Positions 8,442-18,693 of a stretch of 64,000 bases of DNA are shown here, piece by piece; positions within the stretch are counted from its first letter, which is position 1; the number at the start of each line of letters is the position of its first letter. This stretch comes from Fluviicola sp. (GTDB lineage: Bacteria > Bacteroidota > Bacteroidia > Flavobacteriales_D > Crocinitomicaceae). Position numbers and translations under genes: made by a program. Under the pieces are notes generated by a model. The model searched no databases and was not told the DNA's origin. It saw nothing but the letters and a program-made list of their open reading frames with translations. The DNA lies in assembly GCA_029866325.1 (NCBI GenBank), contig JARWZO010000004.1, forward strand, positions 1 to 64,000, in the 5' to 3' direction.

Positions 8442-8538
8442 ACAAAACACAATTCATAGTTGTTGTTTTTGGGTTTTATAGTTTTAGCATGGTTTAGCAG
8501 AAAGAGGAGTGAGTTACACAGAATTTACTCCTCTTTTT
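8442..8538 (+). ncRNA. Candidate small RNA between the metal importer and an OMP gene
   Basis: A well-formed promoter (8408-8437) and a strong intrinsic terminator (8501-8538) bracket about 95 bases with no believable ORF; the only ATG (around 8490) is followed almost at once by a stop. The predicted RNA would be AU-rich with one GC-containing terminal hairpin. It could be a trans-acting sRNA or a 3'-UTR-derived RNA of the Mn/Zn operon. It could also just be terminated read-through or a leader attenuator for the 8704 gene. No similarity to a named RNA family was recognised. Confidence 0.4.
8501..8538 (+). terminator. Intrinsic terminator
   Basis: A perfect 10-bp stem (AAAGAGGAGT with ACTCCTCTTT), a 16-base loop and a T tract. 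It ends either the metal-importer operon or the candidate small RNA. The remaining sequence from 8539 to 8703 is AT-rich and holds only a weak promoter-like AACTTTTG four bases before the next ATG. Confidence 0.8.
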
Positions 8539-8703
8539 GTTTTTAATTCCTTTTTGCTATTAAAGTCTTTCTTAACCTTCCCAATCACTTAAAAATCTTC
8601 ATCTTTCGATCATTCGTTTTATTTGTTCATCAATCGTTACAGAATTTACAATAATGCTTTTTATATTGCATTTTTTCCGTTTATTTGATGCAACTTTTGA
8701 TCG

Positions 8704-10197
8704 ATGAAAAAAATTTACGCCTCTCTTGTTTTAGCACTTTTAACTGTCGGAACTGTTCAGTCTCAGACTCAAAGTGTTGCCTTTCCAGCTGTTGGTAAAG
8801 GAGTTGCTACTCCATTCGTAACAGACTACCATTGTTTGGGAATTAATGTTTCAGGACTTGGTTGGGGAACAGGTTACAAAGGAAAGAGTTTCACTATGGG
8901 GTCAAGTGAATTTGGATTTGGAATGTACAGTGATGCGCTTACGGCCGACAAATTAAAAAATCTCACGCGTACAATTTGGTCGCAAGCTACTAGTAACGAT
9001 AGTGTTCCAATAGACTATGAACAACAATTAGAGGCAGCAGGCGATTATGCAGAAGCAGGTATTTCCCTTTTTGTTGATTTCAACTGGGCCGGGTTTGCTT
9101 ACCAAAACGAAAAATTTGGAGGAATTGCATTCAATGTGCGTGAAAATTATCAGTGGGACTCCAAATTAAATCAGCAAACTTCTGACTTGCTTTTTAGAGG
9201 GCAACTCTCATCTTATTTTGATTCGCTTACGGTGGTTTTTGGTACGGATACATCCGTCATTGCCAATAACACAACTATTTCAACAGACACATTAAATGCT
9301 GTTATTAGCGGTTCAGTGGGAATTCCACTTAAATTGAGTGATATTACGAAAGGATCTACTATGCGCATGGTTTGGAATCGCTCGTATAACTTCGGATACG
9401 GAAGAAAATTATTTGGTAACGATTCAACATTTGCTGTGTATGCCGGAATTGGAGGTCGATTTATTCAATCAATGGCGATGTTCAACCTTGTGTCGGATGA
9501 TGAAGGGGTACGTATGTATTCATCTATTACTCCTTCTTTTGATATTAATTATGGAAACGTTTCCGGTGCCAATGTGCTTGATTACAAAGGGCGCGGAATC
9601 CCACCAGCTGTAGGAAATGGTTATGGTATTGATTTCGCCGTAAGTGCCAAATTGTTTGGGAAATTGAATGTCTCGGCTGCCGTCAACAACATCGGTTCTG
9701 TGACCTATAAAAGCAATGTTTATACAGTGAAAGATACCTTAGTTGGTAATTTTAGCCTTTCCGGGTTGGATGAGGCAAATATTACCAATTCTGTCAATCA
9801 AATGCTCACAGATGGCGGTTTATTGACACTAAGAGGAGAGGAAAAATACACCGTCAACAATGCAGCGGATTTTCGTCTTGGAGCTAGTTTTGAGCCGTTT
9901 AAAGTATTGCGAGTTGGCTTTGATATGGTTGCGCCATTCAACAAAGAGAACCCTGGCTCTGTTCAAAATGCCATTTTCTCTTTTGGTGGTGATATTCGTC
10001 CGGTGAAATGGTTGCAATTAAGTGCAGGTTACTACGGCGGTGGAATTTACAAAAGCAATATCCCTGTTGGAATCACATTTATCTTGAAAGATGGTGCTTA
10101 TGAATGCGGAATTTCTTCTCGTGATGCGCTGACTTTCTTTACAAAGAATTCCAATAGCGTTTCAACTGCATTCGGTTTCGCTCGATTCCGTTTCTAA
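8704..10197 (+). CDS. Probable outer-membrane beta-barrel protein (DUF5723-like)
   Basis: A 497-residue exported protein with a clear signal peptide (about 1-20, ending VQSQ). The mature part alternates aromatic and polar residues and ends in the strand VSTAFGFARFRF, typical of an outer-membrane barrel. Overall composition and the early FVTDYHCLGINVSGLGW segment resemble the DUF5723 family of Bacteroidota; that family has no assigned function that I know of. It stands alone between a terminator and a convergent Nudix gene. Confidence 0.7.
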   Translation: MKKIYASLVLALLTVGTVQSQTQSVAFPAVGKGVATPFVTDYHCLGINVSGLGWGTGYKGKSFTMGSSEFGFGMYSDALTADKLKNLTRTIWSQATSNDSVPIDYEQQLEAAGDYAEAGISLFVDFNWAGFAYQNEKFGGIAFNVRENYQWDSKLNQQTSDLLFRGQLSSYFDSLTVVFGTDTSVIANNTTISTDTLNAVISGSVGIPLKLSDITKGSTMRMVWNRSYNFGYGRKLFGNDSTFAVYAGIGGRFIQSMAMFNLVSDDEGVRMYSSITPSFDINYGNVSGANVLDYKGRGIPPAVGNGYGIDFAVSAKLFGKLNVSAAVNNIGSVTYKSNVYTVKDTLVGNFSLSGLDEANITNSVNQMLTDGGLLTLRGEEKYTVNNAADFRLGASFEPFKVLRVGFDMVAPFNKENPGSVQNAIFSFGGDIRPVKWLQLSAGYYGGGIYKSNIPVGITFILKDGAYECGISSRDALTFFTKNSNSVSTAFGFARFRF

Positions 10198-10439
10198 ATT
10201 ATGTAATCTTCCAATGAATTGTGGTTGACGTTTTTCTCCCACAGATGCACAGATTTTGGCGTGCCTAACGGACACGCTTTATGTTTACAACTTTACGGCA
10301 TATGATCTGTTATAATTGTTGACGAGTGCCCGCCTGAGGTGGAAGCTTTAATTCGTGCATTCGTGGGAAACAGAACCTACATCCGCTGTGACGGATGGCA
10401 ATAATACTATTTCAAGAAATTATTTTGTGTGATTCGTTG
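10198..10439. other. Intergenic region with REP-like short palindromes
   Basis: No gene is visible. Two short palindromes stand out: CCGCCTGAGGTGG (10330-10342) and CATCCG-N6-CGGATG (10380-10397). They resemble palindromes seen elsewhere in the window (193-207, 41466, 56452). Neither has a T tract, so they are not good terminators for the convergent genes on each side. Confidence 0.4.
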
Positions 10440-11069
10440 CTACAAAGACTGAAATACCAACTTCAATTCACTTAGAATCAAAGCTGTTGCGCCCCATATT
10501 TTTACTTCACCCAATGCAAAGTGAGGAACTTCTTTTAATATAATTCCGTTTTTGAGTGGAATGTTGTGATGTTCAATGGCGTTTTCATTCAAGAGATCAG
10601 CTACGGAAAGCGAGTAGACAGCCGCCACTTCGCGTTCTGATACCGTAAATTGGTTGTGAGGGTTTTTCCAATGAAAAATATGAGGTTCAATGATAAACGA
10701 ACTCACCACAGTAAACACATCTGTGAGTTTTCCGACATAGCTTAATTCGTCTGCTGTGACACCGATTTCTTCTTCGCATTCGCGTAAGGCTGTCGCTAAA
10801 AGTGATGCGTCATTCTGTTCCCATTTTCCACCCGGAAAAGCAATCTGACCGCTATGTGTACCATCGTATTCTGATCGTTGAATCACGATGAACTGAAGCA
10901 CGCCATCTGTTTCGAATAACAGAATAGCAACCGATGATAAACGTGCGTCTGAAGCATCATAGTTGTCACTACTCTTAGCTCCTTTGCGCGGATACATCAA
11001 TGCATGCGCAGCTGTGCCCGGAAGTGGCTCTAGAAGACGTTTTGCCAATAAATCAATCGTGGGTGTCAT
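10440..11069 (-). CDS. Nudix hydrolase, probable CoA pyrophosphatase (NudL-like)
   Basis: A 209-residue cytoplasmic Nudix enzyme. The segment HSGQIAFPGG is the upstream motif that marks the CoA/acyl-CoA pyrophosphatase subgroup, and the Nudix box follows as GGKWEQNDASLLATALRE then CEEEIGV, with the metal-binding REcEEEiG. The likely reaction is hydrolysis of CoA to 3',5'-ADP and 4'-phosphopantetheine. Its ATG overlaps the stop of the upstream lipoprotein gene by four bases (ATGA), so the two are co-transcribed. Confidence 0.85.
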   Translation of the reverse strand: MTPTIDLLAKRLLEPLPGTAAHALMYPRKGAKSSDNYDASDARLSSVAILLFETDGVLQFIVIQRSEYDGTHSGQIAFPGGKWEQNDASLLATALRECEEEIGVTADELSYVGKLTDVFTVVSSFIIEPHIFHWKNPHNQFTVSEREVAAVYSLSVADLLNENAIEHHNIPLKNGIILKEVPHFALGEVKIWGATALILSELKLVFQSL

Positions 11070-11674
11070 TTGTGGCGAACCGTTGCCAACATTCGTTCGA
11101 AATCGTCGTAAACGTAGTCCATCATTTCGTGCTTTGAAATGAATTGAAAGACATAGTATTCTTTTCGCACTTTCAGCGTGGCCATTACGTAGTAAATATC
11201 GTCGGCGTAATCAGAACTTCTACCTGAAATCGTTTGCGTCACGCCTTTAAACTTGATGTTTTTCTTGGTATCCTTTTTAAACGAAATACTTGCATTGGTA
11301 AGTGATTCATACCGACGGTCGGCATACGCATCGTGAAAGCTATTCAACAAATCGTCGTCTACCAAGTAGAAATCTTCCATGAGTTCCGATTCCAAATCAT
11401 CTTCCGTAAAACGTTCAACGGTGAAAATAACGCCCAATGCATAATCACGTCTGCTCAGAGCCGAAGGTTTATAACAATAGTTATTGCCGTAATCGACCTC
11501 AAACGATTTGGGCATTTTGAATCGGATGTTTTTGTACCCTTGTTTTTTGAATTCGCTGAAATTGTATCCGTTTTCGCGAAATGCCTTTAGGGTATCTTCG
11601 TTTTCTTCGTTGCCACCGTCAGGACAAGCAGTCAGAAGGGGTAGAAGAAAGATCATGACGATTAGACGCTTCAT
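11066..11674 (-). CDS. Hypothetical lipoprotein
   Basis: A 202-residue protein with a lipobox (LLTAC, Cys16) after a hydrophobic signal, so it is probably membrane-anchored. The mature part is charged and soluble-looking, with paired strand-like segments near the C-terminus (DIYYVMATLKVRKEYYVFQFIS). No family was recognised. It is the first gene of a two-gene unit with the Nudix hydrolase, downstream of the gyrB terminator. Confidence 0.7.
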   Translation of the reverse strand: MKRLIVMIFLLPLLTACPDGGNEENEDTLKAFRENGYNFSEFKKQGYKNIRFKMPKSFEVDYGNNYCYKPSALSRRDYALGVIFTVERFTEDDLESELMEDFYLVDDDLLNSFHDAYADRRYESLTNASISFKKDTKKNIKFKGVTQTISGRSSDYADDIYYVMATLKVRKEYYVFQFISKHEMMDYVYDDFERMLATVRHK

Positions 11675-11730
11675 AGTGCCAATTTACAAGTAAAATTTAA
11701 AACTGAATGCCAATCGGCGGGTAAAAACAC

Positions 11731-11764
11731 AAAAAAAGCTGTCGACCAATGGAAGACAGCTTTT
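11731..11764 (-). terminator. gyrB terminator
   Basis: A perfect 10-bp stem (AAAAGCTGTC with GACAGCTTTT) with an 11-base loop; on the minus strand it ends in a run of seven T. It lies 19 bases after the gyrB stop codon. Confidence 0.88.
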
Positions 11765-11782
11765 CGTAAGTTGATCGACTGT

Positions 11783-13741
<1,959 letters not shown>

Positions 13742-13775
13742 TCAATAGAATTTTAGGCGATTTTTCATCGCAGAG

Positions 13776-13783
13776 CAAATATA
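13776..13783 (-). promoter_or_regulatory. -7 promoter element of gyrB
   Basis: Minus-strand TATATTTG, an exact TAnnTTTG match, 40 bases before the gyrB ATG. A -33 TTG at standard spacing is not obvious. Confidence 0.55.
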
Positions 13784-13861
13784 GCCAAAAGACAAGGGTT
13801 ATCGACCGAAAATAATAGCTGAACTACCTGTATTTATTAACAAAATATCAACGTTTCACTA

Positions 13862-14491
13862 CTATTTTGATTCAATCCAAGAAATAACACTTGCGTCGTC
13901 AGGGAGCACTTTGGGCGACACCACGCGAACCAGTTTTCCGTCGGTACCGATCAGGTATTTTTGGAAGTTCCATTGCACGTCGCTATCTTCCAATCCGTTC
14001 TGACTTTTTTGGGTCAAAAACTGATAAATCGGGTGCATGTCTTTTCCTTTTACCGAGATTTTACTCATCATTGGGAACGTGACGCCGTAGTTGGCTTTAC
14101 AGAATGTGGCAATCTCTTCATTGCTGCCCGGTTCTTGTCCCATGAAGTTATTGGCCGGAAAACCAATAATCACAAAGTTCTGATCTTTGTATTTCTCGTA
14201 AACGGCTTGCAACTGCTCGTACTGTGGTGTTAATCCGCATTCGGAAGCCGTGTTGACCACCATTATTTTTTTGCCTTTCAGCGAAGCAAAGTCAAATTCT
14301 ACGTTTTTAATGTCTGTAACCTTGAACTCAAATATCGTTTTGATGACAGGATTTACGTCTGCACTTGTTGAAGTTGTGGCATCACTAGAAGTCGTTAAAC
14401 CATCCGCGGAAGTTGTTGCCGAAGATTTTGACGTGACGTTGCAACTTGCGATAAGCAGTGTTAGTAGGGTAAACGAGAGTAACTGTTTCAT
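13862..14491 (-). CDS. Glutathione peroxidase-family lipoprotein
   Basis: A 209-residue thiol peroxidase of the glutathione peroxidase fold, probably thioredoxin-linked and anchored in the envelope. The signal ends LIASC, giving a lipidated Cys17, followed by a Ser/Thr-rich spacer to about residue 45. The catalytic tetrad is visible as Cys85 (NTASECGLTPQ), Gln119 (FMGQEPG), Trp174 and Asn175 (VQWNFQKYL). The active residue is Cys, not selenocysteine. A second Cys at 131 may resolve the sulfenic acid. The ATG at 14491 is chosen because it starts the signal peptide; the frame extends 21 codons further without support. Confidence 0.9.
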   Translation of the reverse strand: MKQLLSFTLLTLLIASCNVTSKSSATTSADGLTTSSDATTSTSADVNPVIKTIFEFKVTDIKNVEFDFASLKGKKIMVVNTASECGLTPQYEQLQAVYEKYKDQNFVIIGFPANNFMGQEPGSNEEIATFCKANYGVTFPMMSKISVKGKDMHPIYQFLTQKSQNGLEDSDVQWNFQKYLIGTDGKLVRVVSPKVLPDDASVISWIESK

Positions 14492-14617
14492 AAAAAGCTG
14501 TTGTTGTGAGAACGAATGTGTAAAATTTAATTGAAAGATACGCAGTATAAACAACTGTGGATGTTAAAAAGTTGAGCGGAAAAGCAACTTTTTACGCTCA
14601 ATTACGAATAGTAGGAT

Positions 14618-15475
14618 ATGAAGTTGGTATTCACATTGATTGGAATGTTATTCATGCAGCTTGTGGTTGCGCAAACTGCGTTGAAAGGAACTTGGCAAGG
14701 GCTCATGATTCGCGACGGACAATCGTATGATCAGGCTTCAATCATCTATTTTGATTTTAATGAGTCGGGTGATTTTATCGGTAAAAGCCGCGAGGAAGTA
14801 ACCGGAAAAGATGCTTTTATGGTGAAGAAGCTGAAAGGTGAAAAAAAAGCCGGAAGTGTTCAGCTTAAACAGTTTGTGGTCGAAAAAAAGAAAGAGGTTT
14901 CGGGTGTGAAATGGTGTAATATGGAAGCGACATTGACCTTTATTGATTCAACAGGTTATTTGCAAGGAACGTATAAAAGCAGCGAATGTCGCGGTTATTC
15001 AGGAAAGATCATTTGTTTTCGGTCAAGTTTGCCTTTGTCAATAGAACCAACAGTTAAAGAGGTGCAATCTTGGCGACCGATCTTTGTTGACGATTTGAAA
15101 AAAGGACGAAAAGCACCCGAAATCCGCGATTTGGAACGGAAGAACTTCAAATTTCAACCCATCTTTTTTGATTACGACAAAGCCGAGATTAAAACGGAGT
15201 ACAAAAACTTTTTGATTTCACTGCTCAAGGTTGTCAACGGACATTCCGACCTGCGGATAAAAGTGGTTGGTTACACCGATGCCGATGGTTCTGATGCGTA
15301 TAACATCGATTTGTCTAAACGCCGTGCGCAGGCAATCATTGACTTTTTTGTCGCATTGGGATTGTCGAGAGACCGTATTGAGATTGATTTCAAAGGTGAA
15401 GCTGACCCCATTGGCGATAATTCCACCAGCGAAGGCAAGCAACTCAACCGGCGGGTCGATTTCTCGTTTATTTGA
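14618..15475 (+). CDS. OmpA-family protein
   Basis: A 285-residue exported protein: a signal peptide (about 1-18, ending VVAQ), an N-terminal lipocalin-like or unassigned domain beginning LKGTWQGLMIRDG, and a C-terminal OmpA-like peptidoglycan-binding domain (about 180-285). The OmpA domain shows FDYDKAEIK, VVGYTDADGSDAYNIDLSKRR and the terminal NRRVDFSF. It probably links an envelope component to the peptidoglycan. It is convergent with the next gene, six bases away, with no terminator between. Confidence 0.85.
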   Translation: MKLVFTLIGMLFMQLVVAQTALKGTWQGLMIRDGQSYDQASIIYFDFNESGDFIGKSREEVTGKDAFMVKKLKGEKKAGSVQLKQFVVEKKKEVSGVKWCNMEATLTFIDSTGYLQGTYKSSECRGYSGKIICFRSSLPLSIEPTVKEVQSWRPIFVDDLKKGRKAPEIRDLERKNFKFQPIFFDYDKAEIKTEYKNFLISLLKVVNGHSDLRIKVVGYTDADGSDAYNIDLSKRRAQAIIDFFVALGLSRDRIEIDFKGEADPIGDNSTSEGKQLNRRVDFSFI

Positions 15476-15481
15476 ACCTTT

Positions 15482-16120
15482 TTAATCGATAACTGAAGTG
15501 TCTTTGAGTTGATCTCCTTGAACGATGCGATTGACACGTGGTTGAATGAACCAAACGCCTACCGGAAAGAACCAAATCAGGAAAAATTCTCCGATGTAAT
15601 CCGAAAAATGTGCTTCGCGTTGCAACTCTACACTTTTAAGTGTTTTGGCAATGAAATAGAGCACATAGATGATACAAAACATGGCGAAAAAGTGCATCAA
15701 AAATAGGAGTATAAACAAAGGAATTGCCCACGTCAGATTAGGTGGTTCTCCATTAGTTGTCATTGCCGGTTGAATCTGCGTAGTAATGATAAGCCCGACC
15801 AAAGAGAATATTCCTAAATAAATCAGTGGGATAAAGAAGAAAATCTTAAACCGTTTTACCCGAAGTTTCGTGTCTGGGTGTAAATAGGGTTGTAAACCGG
15901 TTGCTACCGACCAATGCCAGTATAGTTGAATTACGGTCGCAAACAAACCGATTACCGGAAAAATAAACATCACCGGAAGCATTGTCTCCGGTTGTGGATT
16001 GTGCTGGCCAATCAATAGTGAAACTGCGGTGATCATTGTGATGATCATTCCTACAAAAGGAATTCCAACAACAAGAATAAACAGTTTCCAATGAGGTGTT
16101 TTCAGAATTTTGGGCGTCAT
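15482..16120 (-). CDS. Hypothetical multi-pass membrane protein
   Basis: A 212-residue protein with about five hydrophobic segments (near 10-32, 45-70, 92-115, 130-158 and 180-200). The C-terminal region FSDYIGEFFLIWFFPVGVWFIQPRVN recurs, to my memory, in uncharacterised Bacteroidota membrane proteins. No catalytic motif was seen and no function is assigned. The 80 bases upstream contain the terminator of the neighbouring TPR lipoprotein gene. Confidence 0.7.
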   Translation of the reverse strand: MTPKILKTPHWKLFILVVGIPFVGMIITMITAVSLLIGQHNPQPETMLPVMFIFPVIGLFATVIQLYWHWSVATGLQPYLHPDTKLRVKRFKIFFFIPLIYLGIFSLVGLIITTQIQPAMTTNGEPPNLTWAIPLFILLFLMHFFAMFCIIYVLYFIAKTLKSVELQREAHFSDYIGEFFLIWFFPVGVWFIQPRVNRIVQGDQLKDTSVID

Positions 16121-16148
16121 AGTGCAGTGTAAAAGGTTTCAAAATAAA

Positions 16149-16180
16149 AATCCCTCGTTAGCCGAAGCAAACGAGGGATT
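16149..16180 (-). terminator. Terminator of the TPR lipoprotein gene
   Basis: A perfect 11-bp stem (AATCCCTCGTT with AACGAGGGATT), a 10-base loop, and on the minus strand a following T-rich tract. It lies directly after the stop at 16201. Confidence 0.88.
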
Positions 16181-16200
16181 CTAATATTGTTTAAAGTGGA

Positions 16201-17901
16201 TTACTTGATGAAAGACAACGCAGCGTTATCTTCGTATTTCAAGAACTCACGATCTTTAGCAGCTTTTGCTTTCAAAGAACCGTCTTTAGCGATGGCGCTT
16301 TTCAAGTTGCTAACAACTGCATCCAATTTATCTTCACGAGCAGCAGCTACAGCTTTCAAGTAGTAACCTTGAGCGCTTTCTTTGTCTGCAGAAGCATCGA
16401 TTGTTTTAGCAGCAGCATCAGCACTTCCGTTCAACAATTGAGCAAGAGCTTTGTTGAAAGATGCATCAGAACCGAAGTTAGATACAGCGTCAGCGTATTT
16501 ACCATTTTGAATCGCGATGATTCCTTTGTTGTAGCTTACCTCTGAACCAGCACCGTTTGCTTGTCCGAACAATTGAGCTGCTTTCGCACGATCACCGTTT
16601 ACACCGGCAACTGCACCCAAGTTGTTTTTAGAGATAGGATTGTCTTTTTTACCGTTAGCTTTCTCAAACTGAGCTTTTGCTTCGTTGATTTTACCTTGTT
16701 TGTACAAAGCAGCACCTACGTTGTTAGCAGCTCTCCAATCAGATGGATCTTTGATTTCAGCTTCTTTGTAAAGACGCAATTTCTCGTTCAAGTCTTCAGT
16801 CAATGAAGCAGTGAACAACAATTCTTCCAATGTCAATTTTTGTGGTTCAGCTTTAGAGATCGTTTTCAACTCTTCGTCAGAATAACCTGTCAAATCGTAA
16901 ACAACTTTGATCTCAGCACGACGCAATTTAGGGAAGATGTTTTTATCCAATTCGGTAAATGATTTACCCAAGTTACGCATCTCAGTTTCACGAGTTGCAG
17001 GATCAGGGTACATTTTCAAAACACGAAGGATCAAATCTTTGTCTTCTTGTTTCATGGTTGTGTTCTTAGCCAATTCAGCTTCGAAACCAGCGAAATCCTC
17101 ACCTTTACCTTGAAGGCTGTAAACTTCTGTTTGCGCTTTATCGTTTTTCGCTTTTTTCGCTACTTCGATAGAAGCTGCTTTTGCAGAAGTTGAACGATCA
17201 TTAGACAACGTGTTGTTTTTGTCTTCTTCACCTTCAGGAGATGCAAAACCTGTAATGTTGATTGATTTGATAGCAATCTTAGGATTAGCTTGAGCAGCTG
17301 TCAACCAAGCACCGAAATCTACGATGTCTTTGTCTTTGAACTCAATTGCTTTTACTTCAGATTTACCTTTATCGTAATTGATTTGAGCGGCATAACCTTG
17401 CTCAGTAACGCGTTTGAACTCGTCTTTCGCGAAAATTACCATAAAGTTTTTATTCACCCAATATGGAGTGATGATGGTACCTTTTGCAATTTCAGTATCC
17501 TGAAATTTGTCTTTTTTCTCTTTACCACCTTTGTAAACCTTACCGGTTACTTTAAGTTCTGTGTATTCAAACTCAGGTTTGTAAGCTACAACATCTGTGT
17601 AGACCATAGTTCCACCGGGCTTGTATTGGATAACAGTTCCGTTTCCACTTGCTTTTTCTCCTTGAACAGTTACTGTTTTTAGAGCTGTGCTTCCAATCAT
17701 AGGTGTGATTTCAGCAGACGCTTTCTTCTTAATACCTTTTTCAGGGAATTTCACTTCAACTTTTACACGTACACTGTCAGCGTGCATCTCAAGCGGGCTA
17801 GGAGTTACCTTGTACTCCAAATCCTTCAAGAGGTCACAACTAGCAACAAGCGAACCAGCTACCGCTATAAAAGCCAAACCTTTGATACTTTGCTTTTTCA
17901 T
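16201..17901 (-). CDS. Envelope lipoprotein with OmpA-like segment and TPR repeats
   Basis: A 566-residue lipoprotein (LVASC, Cys22). The N-terminal third is beta-rich (about 30-200). An OmpA-like segment around residues 205-250 contains NITGFASPEGEEDKN and LSNDRS, resembling the peptidoglycan-associated motif. The C-terminal part from about 385 is made of TPR helices (WRAANNVGAALYKQGKINEAKAQFEKA and similar) and ends in Ala-rich helices. The high Lys/Ala content suggests an abundant protein. It is probably an envelope scaffold; a link to gliding or T9SS machinery is possible but not shown. Confidence 0.75.
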   Translation of the reverse strand: MKKQSIKGLAFIAVAGSLVASCDLLKDLEYKVTPSPLEMHADSVRVKVEVKFPEKGIKKKASAEITPMIGSTALKTVTVQGEKASGNGTVIQYKPGGTMVYTDVVAYKPEFEYTELKVTGKVYKGGKEKKDKFQDTEIAKGTIITPYWVNKNFMVIFAKDEFKRVTEQGYAAQINYDKGKSEVKAIEFKDKDIVDFGAWLTAAQANPKIAIKSINITGFASPEGEEDKNNTLSNDRSTSAKAASIEVAKKAKNDKAQTEVYSLQGKGEDFAGFEAELAKNTTMKQEDKDLILRVLKMYPDPATRETEMRNLGKSFTELDKNIFPKLRRAEIKVVYDLTGYSDEELKTISKAEPQKLTLEELLFTASLTEDLNEKLRLYKEAEIKDPSDWRAANNVGAALYKQGKINEAKAQFEKANGKKDNPISKNNLGAVAGVNGDRAKAAQLFGQANGAGSEVSYNKGIIAIQNGKYADAVSNFGSDASFNKALAQLLNGSADAAAKTIDASADKESAQGYYLKAVAAAREDKLDAVVSNLKSAIAKDGSLKAKAAKDREFLKYEDNAALSFIK

Positions 17902-17983
17902 TATTCAATTGTTAGTTTCTACCTTAAAATAAATTACGTGCAATATTAAACAATTTTTTTTACTCCAAATCGTTTAATTACAA

Positions 17984-18505
17984 TTAATGATTGATGGATA
18001 ACGCTTTAGCGTGGATAAACACTTCACTTTCATCGATACAGCTCTTTAAAAGTTCTGAAAGCCGTTGGTGGTTTATCGGGTGGATATAGCTTGGAATCAA
18101 TTCGTTTAGTGGTTCCAGTACAAACCTTCTTTCCAGCATTCGTGGGTGCGGAACAACCAGTTGGTCACTGTTGATAACTTCTTGTCCGAAAAGCAATAAA
18201 TCAAGGTCGATGGTACGCGATGAGTAACGTTCAGATTCACTTCTTGTTCTGCCCAATTGTGTTTCAATAGACAATAAAAGGGTTAATAAATCTGTTGCTT
18301 TTCCAGTCCAGCGAATACCGATTACTGCATTCAGGAACAGATCAGACGAATCAAATCCCAAAGGTTCGGTTTCTACTACTTTCGAAACGGCAATAAGTTG
18401 TATTTCAGAATGCGACAACAAAACATTGATCGCCGATTGCAAATACGCAAATCGATCACCTTCATTGCTGCCCATTCCAATCCATACCTCTTTTCCCTCG
18501 TTCAT
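17984..18505 (-). CDS. folK: 2-amino-4-hydroxy-6-hydroxymethyldihydropteridine pyrophosphokinase
   Basis: A 173-residue folate-biosynthesis enzyme that pyrophosphorylates hydroxymethyl-dihydropterin using ATP. Diagnostic segments are GMGSNEGDRFAYLQSA, VVETEPLG, the SSRTIDLDLLLFG metal/pterin motif and VPHPRMLERRFVLEPL. The start at 18505 is fixed by homology (MNEGKEVWIGMGSN) and by the promoter element four bases upstream. The gene faces away from sppA, and the two start codons are about 190 bases apart. Confidence 0.95.
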   Translation of the reverse strand: MNEGKEVWIGMGSNEGDRFAYLQSAINVLLSHSEIQLIAVSKVVETEPLGFDSSDLFLNAVIGIRWTGKATDLLTLLLSIETQLGRTRSESERYSSRTIDLDLLLFGQEVINSDQLVVPHPRMLERRFVLEPLNELIPSYIHPINHQRLSELLKSCIDESEVFIHAKALSINH

Positions 18506-18517
18506 CCGGCAAAAGTA
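18506..18517 (-). promoter_or_regulatory. -7 element of folK, predicting a leaderless mRNA
   Basis: On the minus strand TACTTTTG is followed by CCGG and then the folK ATG. A -7 element so close to the start codon implies transcription starting at or within a few bases of the ATG. Confidence 0.55.
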
Positions 18518-18662
18518 ACGGAAAACAGATGTCATTTATCACCAATCGGTATTGTCTGCAGTATAGTAGTCAAACCTGTTACCATTCATACCGAAATCTC
18601 ACCTTTTTTCAGTCGAATAGTTGCTCCATACGTAGTTTGGTAAAGCCCTCTATGATTCAGGT

Positions 18663-18670
18663 TATATTTG
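18663..18670 (+). promoter_or_regulatory. Promoter of sppA
   Basis: TATATTTG is an exact -7 element, with TTTG at 18636-18639 as a -33 element and a 23-base spacer. It lies inside an upstream extension of the sppA frame, which shows that translation begins at the ATG at 18694. Confidence 0.6.
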
Positions 18671-18693
18671 TTGTCCATTTAATTCTAATTTAT

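Noticed and set aside
18529-18693. 55-codon N-terminal extension of sppA
   Set aside because: It contains the TATATTTG promoter, precedes the membrane anchor and has no similarity to SppA, so translation should begin at 18694.
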